Below, piece by piece: positions 16,968-25,596 of a stretch of 64,000 nt of DNA; position 1 is the first letter of the stretch, and every line of letters starts with the position of its first letter. Location: contig NZ_KB912877.1 of assembly GCF_000383855.1 (NCBI RefSeq), forward strand, positions 248,001 through 312,000, written 5' to 3'. Under the pieces are notes generated by a model. It was not told the DNA's origin, ran no database searches, and saw only the letters and a list, made by a program, of their open reading frames with translations. The position numbers and the translations under genes were made by a program. The stretch is from Methylobacter marinus A45 (GTDB taxonomy: Bacteria; Pseudomonadota; Gammaproteobacteria; Methylococcales; Methylomonadaceae).

Positions 16968-19900
16968 TCAGGCGAGCGCTATCTGAACGATGCCGTTGCG
17001 GCCGCTTTTCTTGACTTGGTAAAGCGCATCATCGGCGGCCTTGATCAACGCTGACGGAGAAATTTGATACGCGGGCATTGCGCTGGCGATACCGATGCTG
17101 ACGGTCACGCATTCGGCCACCTGCGAGCCTTGGTGCGGGATGCGCAAACTGGTCACCGCCTGGCGGATTGAATCGGCAATCTGGATCGCGCCCTGCGCAT
17201 CGGTCTGCGGCAGGATCACCGCGAACTCCTCGCCGCCGTAACGGGCCGCCAGATCGGCGGGACGCCGCAACGCGTCGGCAATCGCCTGCGCGACGCGTTG
17301 CAAGCACGCGTCGCCGGCCTGATGCCCGTAGCGGTCGTTAAACACCTTGAAATAGTCGATATCGCACAAAATCAGCGCCAGCGGCGTTTTATCGCGCTGC
17401 AAACGCAGACATTCGCTTTCCAGGCAGGCGTCGAAACGGCGGCGATTGGCGATTTGGGTCAGGCCGTCCACCGTCGCCAGGCGCTGCAACTCCTCATTGG
17501 CTTTCTGCAATTCCCGTTCCGCCAACCGGCGCTCCTGGTTTTCGCTTTGCAGGCATTGGTTAAGCGCCGAAATCGTGGCATTACGCGCCTGCAGTTCGCG
17601 ATTTGTGTCCTCCAGAGCCGCTTTCTGGGTTTCGATATGCGCGGTGCGTTCCGCGACCTTGTCTTCCAGCAGTTGGTAGCCTTGCGCATTGTCGATGGAA
17701 ATGGCGATCTGGCCGCTCAAGTGCTGTAACAGAAACACGCGCTCGCCGGTAAACACCGCATCGGCGGCATTGTTTTCCAGATACAGCACGCCTCGCAGTT
17801 CGCCGCGCAGCAGCAGCGGCGCGCACAGCAGCGAGCGTGCCCGGCGCTCGACGATAGCCGGATCACGACCATAAACGGTGCTCTGCCCGGCATTTTCCAG
17901 CACCACGGTTTCCCGGCTGCGCGCCACGAAATTGATCACGCTATGCGGCAGGCTGGCGGCAGCCGACAGTGGCAGCCGCTGCAGCACCGTCACGTCCCGC
18001 ACGTCAATCTCCGCTTCGGCCTGAACCATCAGCCCGCCCTCTTCCTGCAACAGCAAAACGCCGCGCTGGGCGCCGGCATTTTCGATCACGATATGCATCA
18101 GGGTTTGCAGCAAAAGCGGCATGCGCCGCTCCGCGGCAATGGTTTCGGCGGCCTTGATCAATGTCACGGTATCCAGAACATGGGCGGTGCCTTGCCGGGC
18201 CGGCGCGGCATGAGACGAAGACCGGGCCTGGCCGTGGACGGAATTGAAGCGCTGCAAATAACCGCTCGCGCCCCAGCGCCGGTAACAATACCCGGCCTCT
18301 TCAAAATGAAAGCGCGCCAGCCTGTCCTGGCCCAACTCCGCGTACACCCCGGCGGCCAGTTCATTGGCCAGGGCTTCCAGATGCAATTGCCCGTTCGCTT
18401 CCGCATCGATGGCGGCCTGCTGATACGCCACCACCGCCAGGGCCGGACGCTGCCGCAGGCGATGAATCTCGCCGCCGAGCAAATGCCAGCGGCTGAGGAA
18501 ATTTTGCGGGCAGCGCCGCGCCCAACGCCGCAGTTTTTTTTCGGTGCGGCGAACAGTCCGCAAGGTTTTGCGGCGACTGTCGCGCGACCTGCCCGGATAC
18601 AGCCTGGCCAGGATCAATGCCGTATAGAAATGATGTTCGACCGCATGCAGCATGCCCGCCGAATCCTTCAGATAACCGGCGGAGATCCGACTCAGTTCGA
18701 GGGCGCGGTCGTATTCGCCCCACAAATACAGGCACTGCATTTTATTGACGAAATAATAATGCGCGAAATGCCGAGAGCCGTACTCGGCCAAGGACTCGAC
18801 AAACGCGGCTTCGTCGAAACCGGCATCGCCGAACGAATCCGGCGCATCGGTATGGCCGCGCAGGTTCCGGACCGCCTGGCGTATGCCCCGGAGCACGCCC
18901 GCATGCTCGCGGCTGTCGATGCGTTTCAGCGTCGCCAGCATGTGGTCAATGTCATGGCACAGCGTATCCAGCGGCACCCCGCGCATGAACTGGCTTTGCG
19001 CCAGTCCGCAACAGGCGCAGCCGCTATGGAACCAGTCACCGCTTTCCAATCCCGATTCGAGCGCGACGCGCCAGTAGGTTTCGGTATCCGCCGCCGGATG
19101 CGTCCAGGAATGGGCGAAATAGCCGTAGACGAAATGGACTTCGGCTTTTTGTCGTTGATTGGCGTAGCGGTCCAACAGGCCCAGCGACAAACGTCCGTAG
19201 TCGTAGCCGGCCTGATGATTGCCCAGCACGCCGCCGAGGAAAATCACGCCGAACACCATGTAGCCGATCACCGCCTCGGCATTATTGCCGTGTTGCAGGC
19301 AGCGACCGACCTGTTTCACCGATATCGCCGCGCATAATTCCGGCTGCAACTGATAGGCCACCTTTAAAGTGGCCGACAGCAAGCGGATGGCGATGTCCAT
19401 TCTGGCGTCGTGCACGGCCGGCAGCGCGAGCAAATCATCAACAGTGAACGCCCGCAAGCGGTACTTCAGGCGCAGGAAGTCGGCCAAAAAGGCCAGGCGA
19501 TTGAAGCGTGCCGGCAGATCGATACCGAACAAGGCCGCCGCCTGCCGGCTGACCTGATAGGCCTGGTCGAACTGCGCCAGATCCGCATGAAACTGGATCG
19601 TCAGTTCAAAGACGCGCGCCTTTTCCAGGTCGGACCGGGCCAACTCGACGGCCTGCCCGAAAAGCTGCAAGGCCGTTTGATGATGACCGCAAAGATGCTC
19701 GCATTCGGCGCGATGGCGCATCACGGCCGCGAGCCCGCCGAAGTCCAGCGAATTCTCGGCCAGTATCGCCGAGGCATGCCGCAGAAAGGACAGCGCCTGC
19801 TCGAACGCGCCCCGACGCTTGGTCCACAGGCCCAGCTTGAAGTTACCGACGCCCAGGCGGCGCCTCTCTTTGCTTTCGACAATCAACACCTGCGCGGCAT

Positions 19901-22028
19901 TGAGATGCTCGACCGCCCGAAACAGCAATTCCCGGTCATGGCCGATTAAAGCCTTGCCGGCCCAATAGCGGCCTAATTTCAACCGGTTGGCCAACAACTC
20001 ATGCCCGGCCAACAATGAATGGGCAGCCTGTTGCACGCGATCGTGCGAGAAAACATAACGTTCCTTGCCTGTTTTGCCGTCGCCGGGCAGTTTCACCAGC
20101 AACCCCAATGCCTCGGCGGCCGCCAGATTCTCCCGCGGAGAGGTTTGTCCGCCGAACACGGCGTCGATCAACCCGGCGTCAAAGTCGCTGCCGATGCTGG
20201 CGGCTATTTTCAGCAGCTCACGCACCGGCTCGTCCAGCGAAGCGAAACGCATCAACATGAATTCGGCGACATTGTCGCTGATGCCGATGGCGCTGATCCT
20301 ATCGCTATCGTAGCGCCAGCTGCCGGACCCGGCCTGGCAGGTCAAGACGCCATCTTGCTGCAACTCACGCAGATACTGGACGAAAAAGAACGGGTTGCCC
20401 TGGGTCTTGGCGTATATCGCGTCGCAGAGTTCAGCGGCCGAACCTTCGCCGAGCGGGATGGAATCAGCGATCATCTCCGCCAACGCCGGGGCCGGCAGCT
20501 CCGCCAGCTCGACAGTCTCGACCGGACGGCCGTTGTTGCGCAATTTATCCGCCAGGGCCATCAGCGCGCCATCCGGCGTTACCTCATTGTCCCTGTAAGC
20601 CGTTATCAGCAGTAAATGCCTGATGTCGAACAGCATGGACTCCAGCCACTCAAACAAGGCCGGCTCGGCCCACTGCACATCGTCCAGGAACAGGCATAAT
20701 GGCCGGTCAGGCCGGCAAAACGTCTGCACGAACCGCACCCACAGCCGCTTCAGCCGGGTATTGGCCTCGCCGGCCGGCAGCTCCGGCAGGACCGGCTGCG
20801 GCCCCAGCAGCAGTTCCAGTTCCGGGACCAGTTCGACGACGGGTTGGGCTTCCCCGCCTAATCCGTCAACCAGTCGCCGCCGCCAGTCAGCCAGCGTTTC
20901 CTCGTTCTCGCCCAGCAATTGCTGGAGCAATCCCCGGAAAGCCGCGGGAAAAATCCGCGCCGGGGGATTGGCTTGGTATTGATCGCATTTGGCGGCGACA
21001 ACATAGCTGTCGGTCGGCAGCACCTGCCGGCCGAAGGCCTCGAACAGCCGCGTTTTGCCAACGCCGGACCGGCCGGCGACCAGGCACAACACGGCCTGGC
21101 CGCGCCGCGAACCGGCAAATGCTTCAGCCAATTGCGCAAGCTCGGCGTCGCGCCCGTACAAACGATCGGAAATCCTCAAGATCGCCGGCCGGTCGGAGTC
21201 GACAGCCCCGCCGGCGAGCATCGCCTGCCGGCAGCCGGCAATATCCGCCAATAACTCCGCCGCCGTCGCATAACGGTCATTGGGATCCTTGGCCAGCATG
21301 GTGATGACGACCCGCGCTAGGCTTTCCGGCAGTTGCGGGCGGAACTGGCGGGGGTCGGGGATGCTTTGCGCAATGTGGCGATGAATCAGGCCGATGGAAT
21401 CGTCCGATGCAAACGGCGTTCGACCGGTCAACAATTCAAACAGGATGATCCCCAGCGCATAAATGTCGGCGCGGCCGTCGACGCGCCGGTTCATGCGTCC
21501 GCTTTGTTCCGGCGCCAGATAATCGATGCATCGCACCGGCAGCGCGGACGGATTCGTTTCCTCATCGAGCTGGTCGATGAATTTCGCGCAGCTGAAGCCG
21601 ATCAGCTTTAGCTGCATCTGCTCCGGATCGAGCAACAGATTGTCGGGATTGAGATTGCCGTGGACGATGCCGCGCCGATGGATCGCGTCCAGCGTTTCGG
21701 CGAGCGCCGCCATCAAGCGGTAAACGGCATCCATCGGCAATGCCTGCCCGCCCGCGTACTCCCTTAAGGATTGTCCCGGAAAATATTCGCGCACCAGTAT
21801 CAGCTGCCGGCCGTGGTCCTCCAGGGCCAGGGCATTGATCACGGTCGGCAGGGCCAAGTGCCGCAAGATTTGATATTCCGAACGGAAACAGGCCAGCATG
21901 GCCGGCCCAGGATGGCTGTCGGCCAGATATCTAAGCATCACTTCATGGCAGTGCCGCCGGCACACAGCCCGATAGAGCCGGTACCAGCCTCTATCGTGTA
22001 TGCATTCCTTGATTTGATAACGATCCAT
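16968..22028 (-). CDS. Giant signalling protein: pseudokinase - AAA ATPase - helical repeats - GAF - GGDEF diguanylate cyclase
   Basis: From the ATG at 22028 the protein has 1686 residues. Order: protein-kinase fold (about 1-275), STAND/AAA ATPase (P-loop GRSGVGKT near 320, Walker B LCLFLDD near 445), long helical-repeat region (about 620-1270), GAF domain (about 1330-1470), coiled coil, and a C-terminal GGDEF domain. The GGDEF motif reads RYGGEEF with an RxxD inhibitory site (RPAD) five residues before it, so an active, product-inhibited diguanylate cyclase is expected. The kinase part is degenerate: the catalytic loop reads HGNLNPDN instead of HxD, the DFG segment reads LIGFS, and the usual strand-3 lysine is absent (VMLRYL). 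Upstream in-frame starts at 22091 (ATG) and 22121 (TTG) exist; none has a clear ribosome site, and kinase similarity begins at 22028. Confidence 0.85.
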   Translation of the reverse strand: MDRYQIKECIHDRGWYRLYRAVCRRHCHEVMLRYLADSHPGPAMLACFRSEYQILRHLALPTVINALALEDHGRQLILVREYFPGQSLREYAGGQALPMDAVYRLMAALAETLDAIHRRGIVHGNLNPDNLLLDPEQMQLKLIGFSCAKFIDQLDEETNPSALPVRCIDYLAPEQSGRMNRRVDGRADIYALGIILFELLTGRTPFASDDSIGLIHRHIAQSIPDPRQFRPQLPESLARVVITMLAKDPNDRYATAAELLADIAGCRQAMLAGGAVDSDRPAILRISDRLYGRDAELAQLAEAFAGSRRGQAVLCLVAGRSGVGKTRLFEAFGRQVLPTDSYVVAAKCDQYQANPPARIFPAAFRGLLQQLLGENEETLADWRRRLVDGLGGEAQPVVELVPELELLLGPQPVLPELPAGEANTRLKRLWVRFVQTFCRPDRPLCLFLDDVQWAEPALFEWLESMLFDIRHLLLITAYRDNEVTPDGALMALADKLRNNGRPVETVELAELPAPALAEMIADSIPLGEGSAAELCDAIYAKTQGNPFFFVQYLRELQQDGVLTCQAGSGSWRYDSDRISAIGISDNVAEFMLMRFASLDEPVRELLKIAASIGSDFDAGLIDAVFGGQTSPRENLAAAEALGLLVKLPGDGKTGKERYVFSHDRVQQAAHSLLAGHELLANRLKLGRYWAGKALIGHDRELLFRAVEHLNAAQVLIVESKERRRLGVGNFKLGLWTKRRGAFEQALSFLRHASAILAENSLDFGGLAAVMRHRAECEHLCGHHQTALQLFGQAVELARSDLEKARVFELTIQFHADLAQFDQAYQVSRQAAALFGIDLPARFNRLAFLADFLRLKYRLRAFTVDDLLALPAVHDARMDIAIRLLSATLKVAYQLQPELCAAISVKQVGRCLQHGNNAEAVIGYMVFGVIFLGGVLGNHQAGYDYGRLSLGLLDRYANQRQKAEVHFVYGYFAHSWTHPAADTETYWRVALESGLESGDWFHSGCACCGLAQSQFMRGVPLDTLCHDIDHMLATLKRIDSREHAGVLRGIRQAVRNLRGHTDAPDSFGDAGFDEAAFVESLAEYGSRHFAHYYFVNKMQCLYLWGEYDRALELSRISAGYLKDSAGMLHAVEHHFYTALILARLYPGRSRDSRRKTLRTVRRTEKKLRRWARRCPQNFLSRWHLLGGEIHRLRQRPALAVVAYQQAAIDAEANGQLHLEALANELAAGVYAELGQDRLARFHFEEAGYCYRRWGASGYLQRFNSVHGQARSSSHAAPARQGTAHVLDTVTLIKAAETIAAERRMPLLLQTLMHIVIENAGAQRGVLLLQEEGGLMVQAEAEIDVRDVTVLQRLPLSAAASLPHSVINFVARSRETVVLENAGQSTVYGRDPAIVERRARSLLCAPLLLRGELRGVLYLENNAADAVFTGERVFLLQHLSGQIAISIDNAQGYQLLEDKVAERTAHIETQKAALEDTNRELQARNATISALNQCLQSENQERRLAERELQKANEELQRLATVDGLTQIANRRRFDACLESECLRLQRDKTPLALILCDIDYFKVFNDRYGHQAGDACLQRVAQAIADALRRPADLAARYGGEEFAVILPQTDAQGAIQIADSIRQAVTSLRIPHQGSQVAECVTVSIGIASAMPAYQISPSALIKAADDALYQVKKSGRNGIVQIALA

Positions 22029-22221
22029 GGCCGGCAAAAGTGAGCTCTGTAAATGACATGATTGAATCAACAAGCGTAGCAGATAATCCATAAAAAACAA
22101 AACCTTGCCGGCATTGAGCAAACAACCGGGAGTTTGACGCTTGAAAGCGCGGGGCTGATGCAGCCTGGCCCTTATTCAGGGGGCATGGCGGAGATGAGTT
22201 ATTGACTGATGCTGCGTGTAA

Positions 22222-22283
22222 ATTGAATCGATCTAACTTCAGCTGGCCGCGTAACATCAGTAACTAAATTGACTGAGTACTAG
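22222..22283. repeat. Solo ends of repeat C and repeat B side by side
   Basis: Bases 22222-22262 are an inverted copy of the left end of repeat C (GGCCGCGTAACATCAG). Bases 22266-22283 are the right-hand terminal repeat of family B (AAATTGACTGAGTACTAG). Together they look like scars of two elements. The rest of the interval 22029-22523 holds no gene. Confidence 0.55.
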
Positions 22284-22384
22284 CTTGAATATTTCACCAC
22301 GAAGGCTTTGAAATTCAAATATTTGCCTATGTTTCCGTAGTAATTCATGAAGTCACGGGAAGAAAATGGCAACAACTTGATTTC

Positions 22385-22421
22385 CTTCGTGTTCTCTGTG
22401 TTCTCTGTGTCCTCTGTGGTT
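22385..22421 (+). repeat. Short tandem repeat of TTCTCTGTG-type units
   Basis: Consecutive imperfect 8-10 base units (TTCTCTGTG, TTCTCTGTG, TCCTCTGTG) follow CTTCGTG, and the complementary CACCACGAAGG lies about 90 bases earlier at 22298. Such CTCTGTG repeats occur as non-coding dispersed sequences in many bacterial genomes; no function is known to me. Confidence 0.5.
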
Positions 22422-22523
22422 ATTATGAAATATCCGGGCTAGTTACGCCCGGTTATTAAAATCTCCTGTTTCCGTCGGCACAGATTCAGGTAAACTTGAA
22501 CTTTAGTTCTTGAGGAGCATTGT

Positions 22524-23852
22524 ATGATGGTTACTCGGCGTAGATTTCTCGGTTATGCTGGAGCTAGTGCGATACTGGCAGGTTGCAGTCCTAATGCCTA
22601 TCTTACCGCCCACCCGCTTGCCTCCTCAGAGGCGCAAGTTGCATCAACCGACCTGCAAGCCATGCAGGACCTTTCCCGGAACAAGGATCTTCTTCTGGGC
22701 TACCCCGTCAACATGAACACGCCGCCGAAGGCATTTTTCGATTGGCGCGGACAATTGTTCAATGCAGGCATTAATCAATTTGCGTTTAACAATGTCGGCG
22801 ATCCTTATGAGGAAAGTCCCATTCCATTTAACACCCACCCGATGGAAACAGAACTCATAAGCCGTTTTTCTGGAATCTATGGTTTTAACCCGGAGAAGAC
22901 CTGGGGATTTCTCACCAATAGCGGCACAGACAGCAATATGCATGGATTGTATATGGGCCGCACCATTCTCAAGAACCGCACTGGCTTGGTGCCAAAAATA
23001 TATTTTACCAAGGAAGCACATTACTCCATTCAAATCCTGAGGGATCTTCTATTACTCGATTGGGTAGAAGTCGGTACTAATCCCGACGGCAGCATGGACG
23101 TTGAATCTCTCGCGCAGCAGCTTGATGAGTATCGGAATTATCCGGCCTTGGTCGTGGCAACCATAGGGACCACATTTAAAGGCGCCATAGATCCGATTGA
23201 TGCCATCCGGGCCAAGCTGAAAGGGCGGGAAGCTTTTCTCCATCTGGACGCGGCGTTGTTCGGCGGCTATCTTCCGCATACAAAATTCGCGGCCGACATG
23301 TCTTATATGACAGCCCCCGACACGTCCGGTAAGCGACAGCCGCGCTATGACGCGCTTGCTGTATCGTGTCATAAATTTTTTGGCTTCCCCGCGCCCGCAG
23401 GCCTGTTTATGACGGGGTCACACATTTTCAAGGAATTCCATGCTTCTTTCAGCAAAGTGCATGACCCCGAATACATCCGCCATATTCCCGGCACTATCAC
23501 TTGCTCCCGAGATGGGGTCAAACCAGCCGAGTTCTATTTTTTCAGCTCCGAATCAGCCTTTGCCAAGCAAGCGGAAGATGCTCGCGCAATGCTTCGCAAT
23601 ACGGATTATCTTATGAAAGAGCTGGAATCTCATTTTGCCCAGCTTCAACCAATGCGCGCAAACGATCGGTCTAATACGGTTTATTTTCGAAAACCGAGCG
23701 ACGATATTGTCAACCGGTACTCGCTGGCAACGATGGAACTGGAAATGGCCGGCAAACGTGAAGCTTACGCGCATGTAGTGGTCATGCCCCATGCCAGGAA
23801 GGCTGTGCTCGATCGCTTCCTGAATGACTTGAAGCAAGATGCTTGGGCTTGA
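22524..23852 (+). CDS. PLP-dependent group II amino-acid decarboxylase-like protein with Tat/lipoprotein signal
   Basis: A 442-residue fold-type I PLP enzyme resembling histidine decarboxylase. Landmarks are FLTNSGTDSNMHGLYMGR for the cofactor phosphate region, ATIGTTFKGAIDPID, the Asp that pairs with the pyridine nitrogen in HLDAALFGGY, and the Schiff-base lysine in SCHKFFG. The N-terminus VTRRRFLGYAGASAILAGCS is both a twin-arginine signal and a lipobox (LAGC), so the folded holo-enzyme is predicted to be exported and lipid-anchored, which is unusual for this family. The ATG at 22524 has an AGGAGC ribosome site. Likely activity is amine formation from histidine or another amino acid. The 3' end overlaps the VanZ gene by 14 bases. 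Confidence 0.82.
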   Translation: MMVTRRRFLGYAGASAILAGCSPNAYLTAHPLASSEAQVASTDLQAMQDLSRNKDLLLGYPVNMNTPPKAFFDWRGQLFNAGINQFAFNNVGDPYEESPIPFNTHPMETELISRFSGIYGFNPEKTWGFLTNSGTDSNMHGLYMGRTILKNRTGLVPKIYFTKEAHYSIQILRDLLLLDWVEVGTNPDGSMDVESLAQQLDEYRNYPALVVATIGTTFKGAIDPIDAIRAKLKGREAFLHLDAALFGGYLPHTKFAADMSYMTAPDTSGKRQPRYDALAVSCHKFFGFPAPAGLFMTGSHIFKEFHASFSKVHDPEYIRHIPGTITCSRDGVKPAEFYFFSSESAFAKQAEDARAMLRNTDYLMKELESHFAQLQPMRANDRSNTVYFRKPSDDIVNRYSLATMELEMAGKREAYAHVVVMPHARKAVLDRFLNDLKQDAWA

Positions 23853-24267
23853 TTTCAATGCCGGCAACTCGCGTGCCTGCATTGTTTGGCCATTGCTCTA
23901 TATGGCCGGGATTTTCTGGCTTTCCTCTATTTCAGGCCAAGGCACAGCAAACAATGGTTTAAGTCCGCTTGTTTGGATATCACCCAATTTTCAGAACCTT
24001 CTGCATCTGCCGCTATACGGCGGACTTGCCTGGTTGTGGCTTTGGAGCTTGCGTGATTGGGTTTCCAATGCTGTTTGCAGAACTCGATCCGCGCTGATCG
24101 TAACGATGGGTTATGGCTTGCTGGATGAGTGGCACCAAAGTTTCGTACCGGGACGTTACAGTTCTCTGACTGATGTCAGCTTTAACTTTATCGGTGCGAT
24201 TATGGGAGTGCTGGCCTATAAAGCGTGGGTTTCCGTTAATAAAGGCCGTGAGCCGGATGAAGAATAA
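23839..24267 (+). CDS. VanZ family membrane protein
   Basis: A 142-residue protein with about four membrane segments. The family signature is visible as LLDEWHQSFVPGRYSSLTDVSFNFIGA, in which DE-x2-Q and GR-x3-xxD-x4-N-x2-G are the conserved positions, and NLLHLPLYGGLA, the helix that holds the usual H-x3-Y. VanZ-like proteins are of uncertain role; some confer low-level glycopeptide tolerance, most are housekeeping membrane proteins. Its start overlaps the end of the preceding decarboxylase gene by 14 bases, so the two are probably translated from one message, though no functional link is evident. Confidence 0.82.
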   Translation: MLGLDFNAGNSRACIVWPLLYMAGIFWLSSISGQGTANNGLSPLVWISPNFQNLLHLPLYGGLAWLWLWSLRDWVSNAVCRTRSALIVTMGYGLLDEWHQSFVPGRYSSLTDVSFNFIGAIMGVLAYKAWVSVNKGREPDEE

Positions 24268-24298
24268 AACACAGAGTCACATAGCCACATCCGATCGT

Positions 24299-24401
24299 GG
24301 GATTTGGCTAAAAATGACTTCCTGAAACTGGAATCTTACATGAGATGTGCTGACCAAAAGTAGGCGCTCTAGGCGGCACATCCTATGTTTAAACAGGGAC
24401 A
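24299..24401 (-). repeat. Dispersed repeat family A, copy 3 (inverted, shortened)
   Basis: Read on the minus strand it contains CTGTTTAAACATAGGATG, GCGCCTACTTTTGGTCA, TTCAGGAAGTCATTTTTAGC, matching copies at 12592-12741 and 8262-8421, but lacks their middle part. It lies between the convergent VanZ and MarR genes. Confidence 0.7.
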
Positions 24402-24447
24402 TTATTGACGACCAAATCCTTAGTAGGATGTGGCAAAATAGGGTGAT

Positions 24448-25008
24448 CTACGAAACAGCGTGCTCCTGACAGATTTTTTCACTATCGCTTTGACTTAGCG
24501 GTCCTTTCGTTAAACCACAGCGATAACCTTCCGGAGTGTTCATGAAATATTTACACGTTTTGCACAGGCCAAAGGATTGCGATCGATTGGCTTTTTGCAG
24601 TGCCGAAAGCGCTTTGACAAAAACTTCTTCATGGCTACTGAAATCAATCTCTTTCAATATAGACGAAGCTTGATTGAATAATTCCGAAGGCCGGGCCTGC
24701 TTCAGGATGGACTCGCCCTCCGGCAGAAGCTCGAGGTGCACCATGCGCCGGTCATTCGCATCAGGCGTCTTTTTTATGAAACCTTTTTTTACCAGCAACA
24801 GCAGTGTTTGTGAGACTGTTCCTCGCGTCATGCCCAGATAATTAGTAACAGCCGCGGGCGTGTCGCTATACCGGTTGCAGCGCGATAAATAATCCAATAC
24901 TTGTAAATGCACAGGCTGGAGCCCCAGTTCCGTACATTTCTTGCGCTCCTCGGAACGAATCAGCGCCGCCATCCGTTCAATCAGTTCAAATACATCAACT
25001 TTTTCCAT
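24448..25008 (-). CDS. MarR family regulator with a four-cysteine C-terminal tail
   Basis: From the ATG at 25008 the protein has 186 residues. The winged helix-turn-helix occupies about residues 20-110, with MTRGTVSQTLLLLVKKGFI as recognition helix and NDRRMVHLELLPEG as the wing. The C-terminus adds CKTCKYF, then RCGLT and ICQEH, four cysteines that could hold an Fe-S cluster or zinc; typical MarR proteins end before this. The frame stays open to 25146 upstream, but that extension covers the probable promoter and operator, so I prefer the internal ATG. A palindrome TTGTCA-N6-TGACAA lies 18 bases before it, suggesting autoregulation. A redox- or metal-responsive role is inferred from the cysteines. 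Confidence 0.82.
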   Translation of the reverse strand: MEKVDVFELIERMAALIRSEERKKCTELGLQPVHLQVLDYLSRCNRYSDTPAAVTNYLGMTRGTVSQTLLLLVKKGFIKKTPDANDRRMVHLELLPEGESILKQARPSELFNQASSILKEIDFSSHEEVFVKALSALQKANRSQSFGLCKTCKYFMNTPEGYRCGLTKGPLSQSDSEKICQEHAVS

Positions 25009-25025
25009 AGAACCCATATAAACAT

Positions 25026-25043
25026 TTGTCACACAGTTGACAA
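25026..25043. promoter_or_regulatory. Palindromic operator candidate upstream of the MarR gene
   Basis: TTGTCA and TGACAA are exact inverted repeats with a 6-base spacer, placed just before the MarR start. The size and symmetry suit a MarR dimer site. It could also reach a transcript going the other way toward DUF2024. Confidence 0.5.
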
Positions 25044-25182
25044 CGAAAGATATCTTAACATATTCTTGCCCCGTATCGAATCGATACCATAATAAATTTA
25101 AGCGAGAATGTCTCCTGATTTTTTTTGTTATGCAATCAAAAGCCATTATTTATGTGTTGCCAAACCGCATAAATACCGACTT

Positions 25183-25267
25183 AGGAGTTTCACTCCTCAA
25201 GGATGATTATAATATCCTAATTTTAAGCATAGTTATTGTACCGGCGACTGTTCGCCGGTTTTTTTTA
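25183..25267 (+). terminator. Tandem hairpins ending in an intrinsic terminator before DUF2024
   Basis: Three hairpins follow each other: AGGAGT/ACTCCT (25183-25197), AGGAT/ATCCT (25200-25218) and ACCGGCGA/TCGCCGGT (25240-25259), the last followed by at least seven T residues, a textbook rho-independent terminator. It ends 15 bases before the DUF2024 start and no coding gene precedes it on this strand. It may close a small RNA or form a conditional leader (attenuator or riboswitch-like) of DUF2024. I could not match it to a known riboswitch. Confidence 0.65.
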
Positions 25268-25281
25268 TAGGACTTGAAGTT

Positions 25282-25545
25282 ATGTCTATTTCACATGTAT
25301 TCGACACTTATGCAAAAACGGAGAAAGGCAGGATTATGCATTTCGATGTAGTCCTTGATGAGAAAGATCAAGAGAAGGCCTTGAATTATGCCAAACAATG
25401 GCTGCAAAGCATAGGTCAAGAAAACGCTACCGTCACGCAAGCGAACTGCTGCTTTTGTCACAGCGCGGAAGCGCCTGCTGATCTAAGAGCGCAAATCGAC
25501 AAACAGGGCTATGCAATTTATAAACTGGAAGGTTGTCCGAAATAA
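25282..25545 (+). CDS. DUF2024 family protein
   Basis: An 87-residue soluble protein. The N-terminus HVFDTYAKTEKGRIMHFDVV, the QWLQSIG segment and the motif CCFCHSAEAP with a final EGCP match my memory of the DUF2024 family, small alpha/beta proteins of unknown function whose conserved Cys-x2-Cys-His may bind metal. The start is 15 bases after a strong terminator, so expression may depend on read-through or on a promoter inside the leader. The downstream gene is convergent. Confidence 0.78.
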   Translation: MSISHVFDTYAKTEKGRIMHFDVVLDEKDQEKALNYAKQWLQSIGQENATVTQANCCFCHSAEAPADLRAQIDKQGYAIYKLEGCPK

Positions 25546-25596
25546 AAATACAGGGCTCAGCTACGCCTTCTGAGCGTATCCCCCCCTTGATTTTTA

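Noticed and set aside
17943-19337. Long plus-strand frame of 464 codons opposite the giant signalling gene
   Set aside because: GC-rich antisense shadow of a real coding frame; the minus-strand product has clear domains.
25009-25146. 46-residue N-terminal extension of the MarR protein
   Set aside because: It covers the palindrome and probable promoter; the internal ATG gives the normal MarR start.
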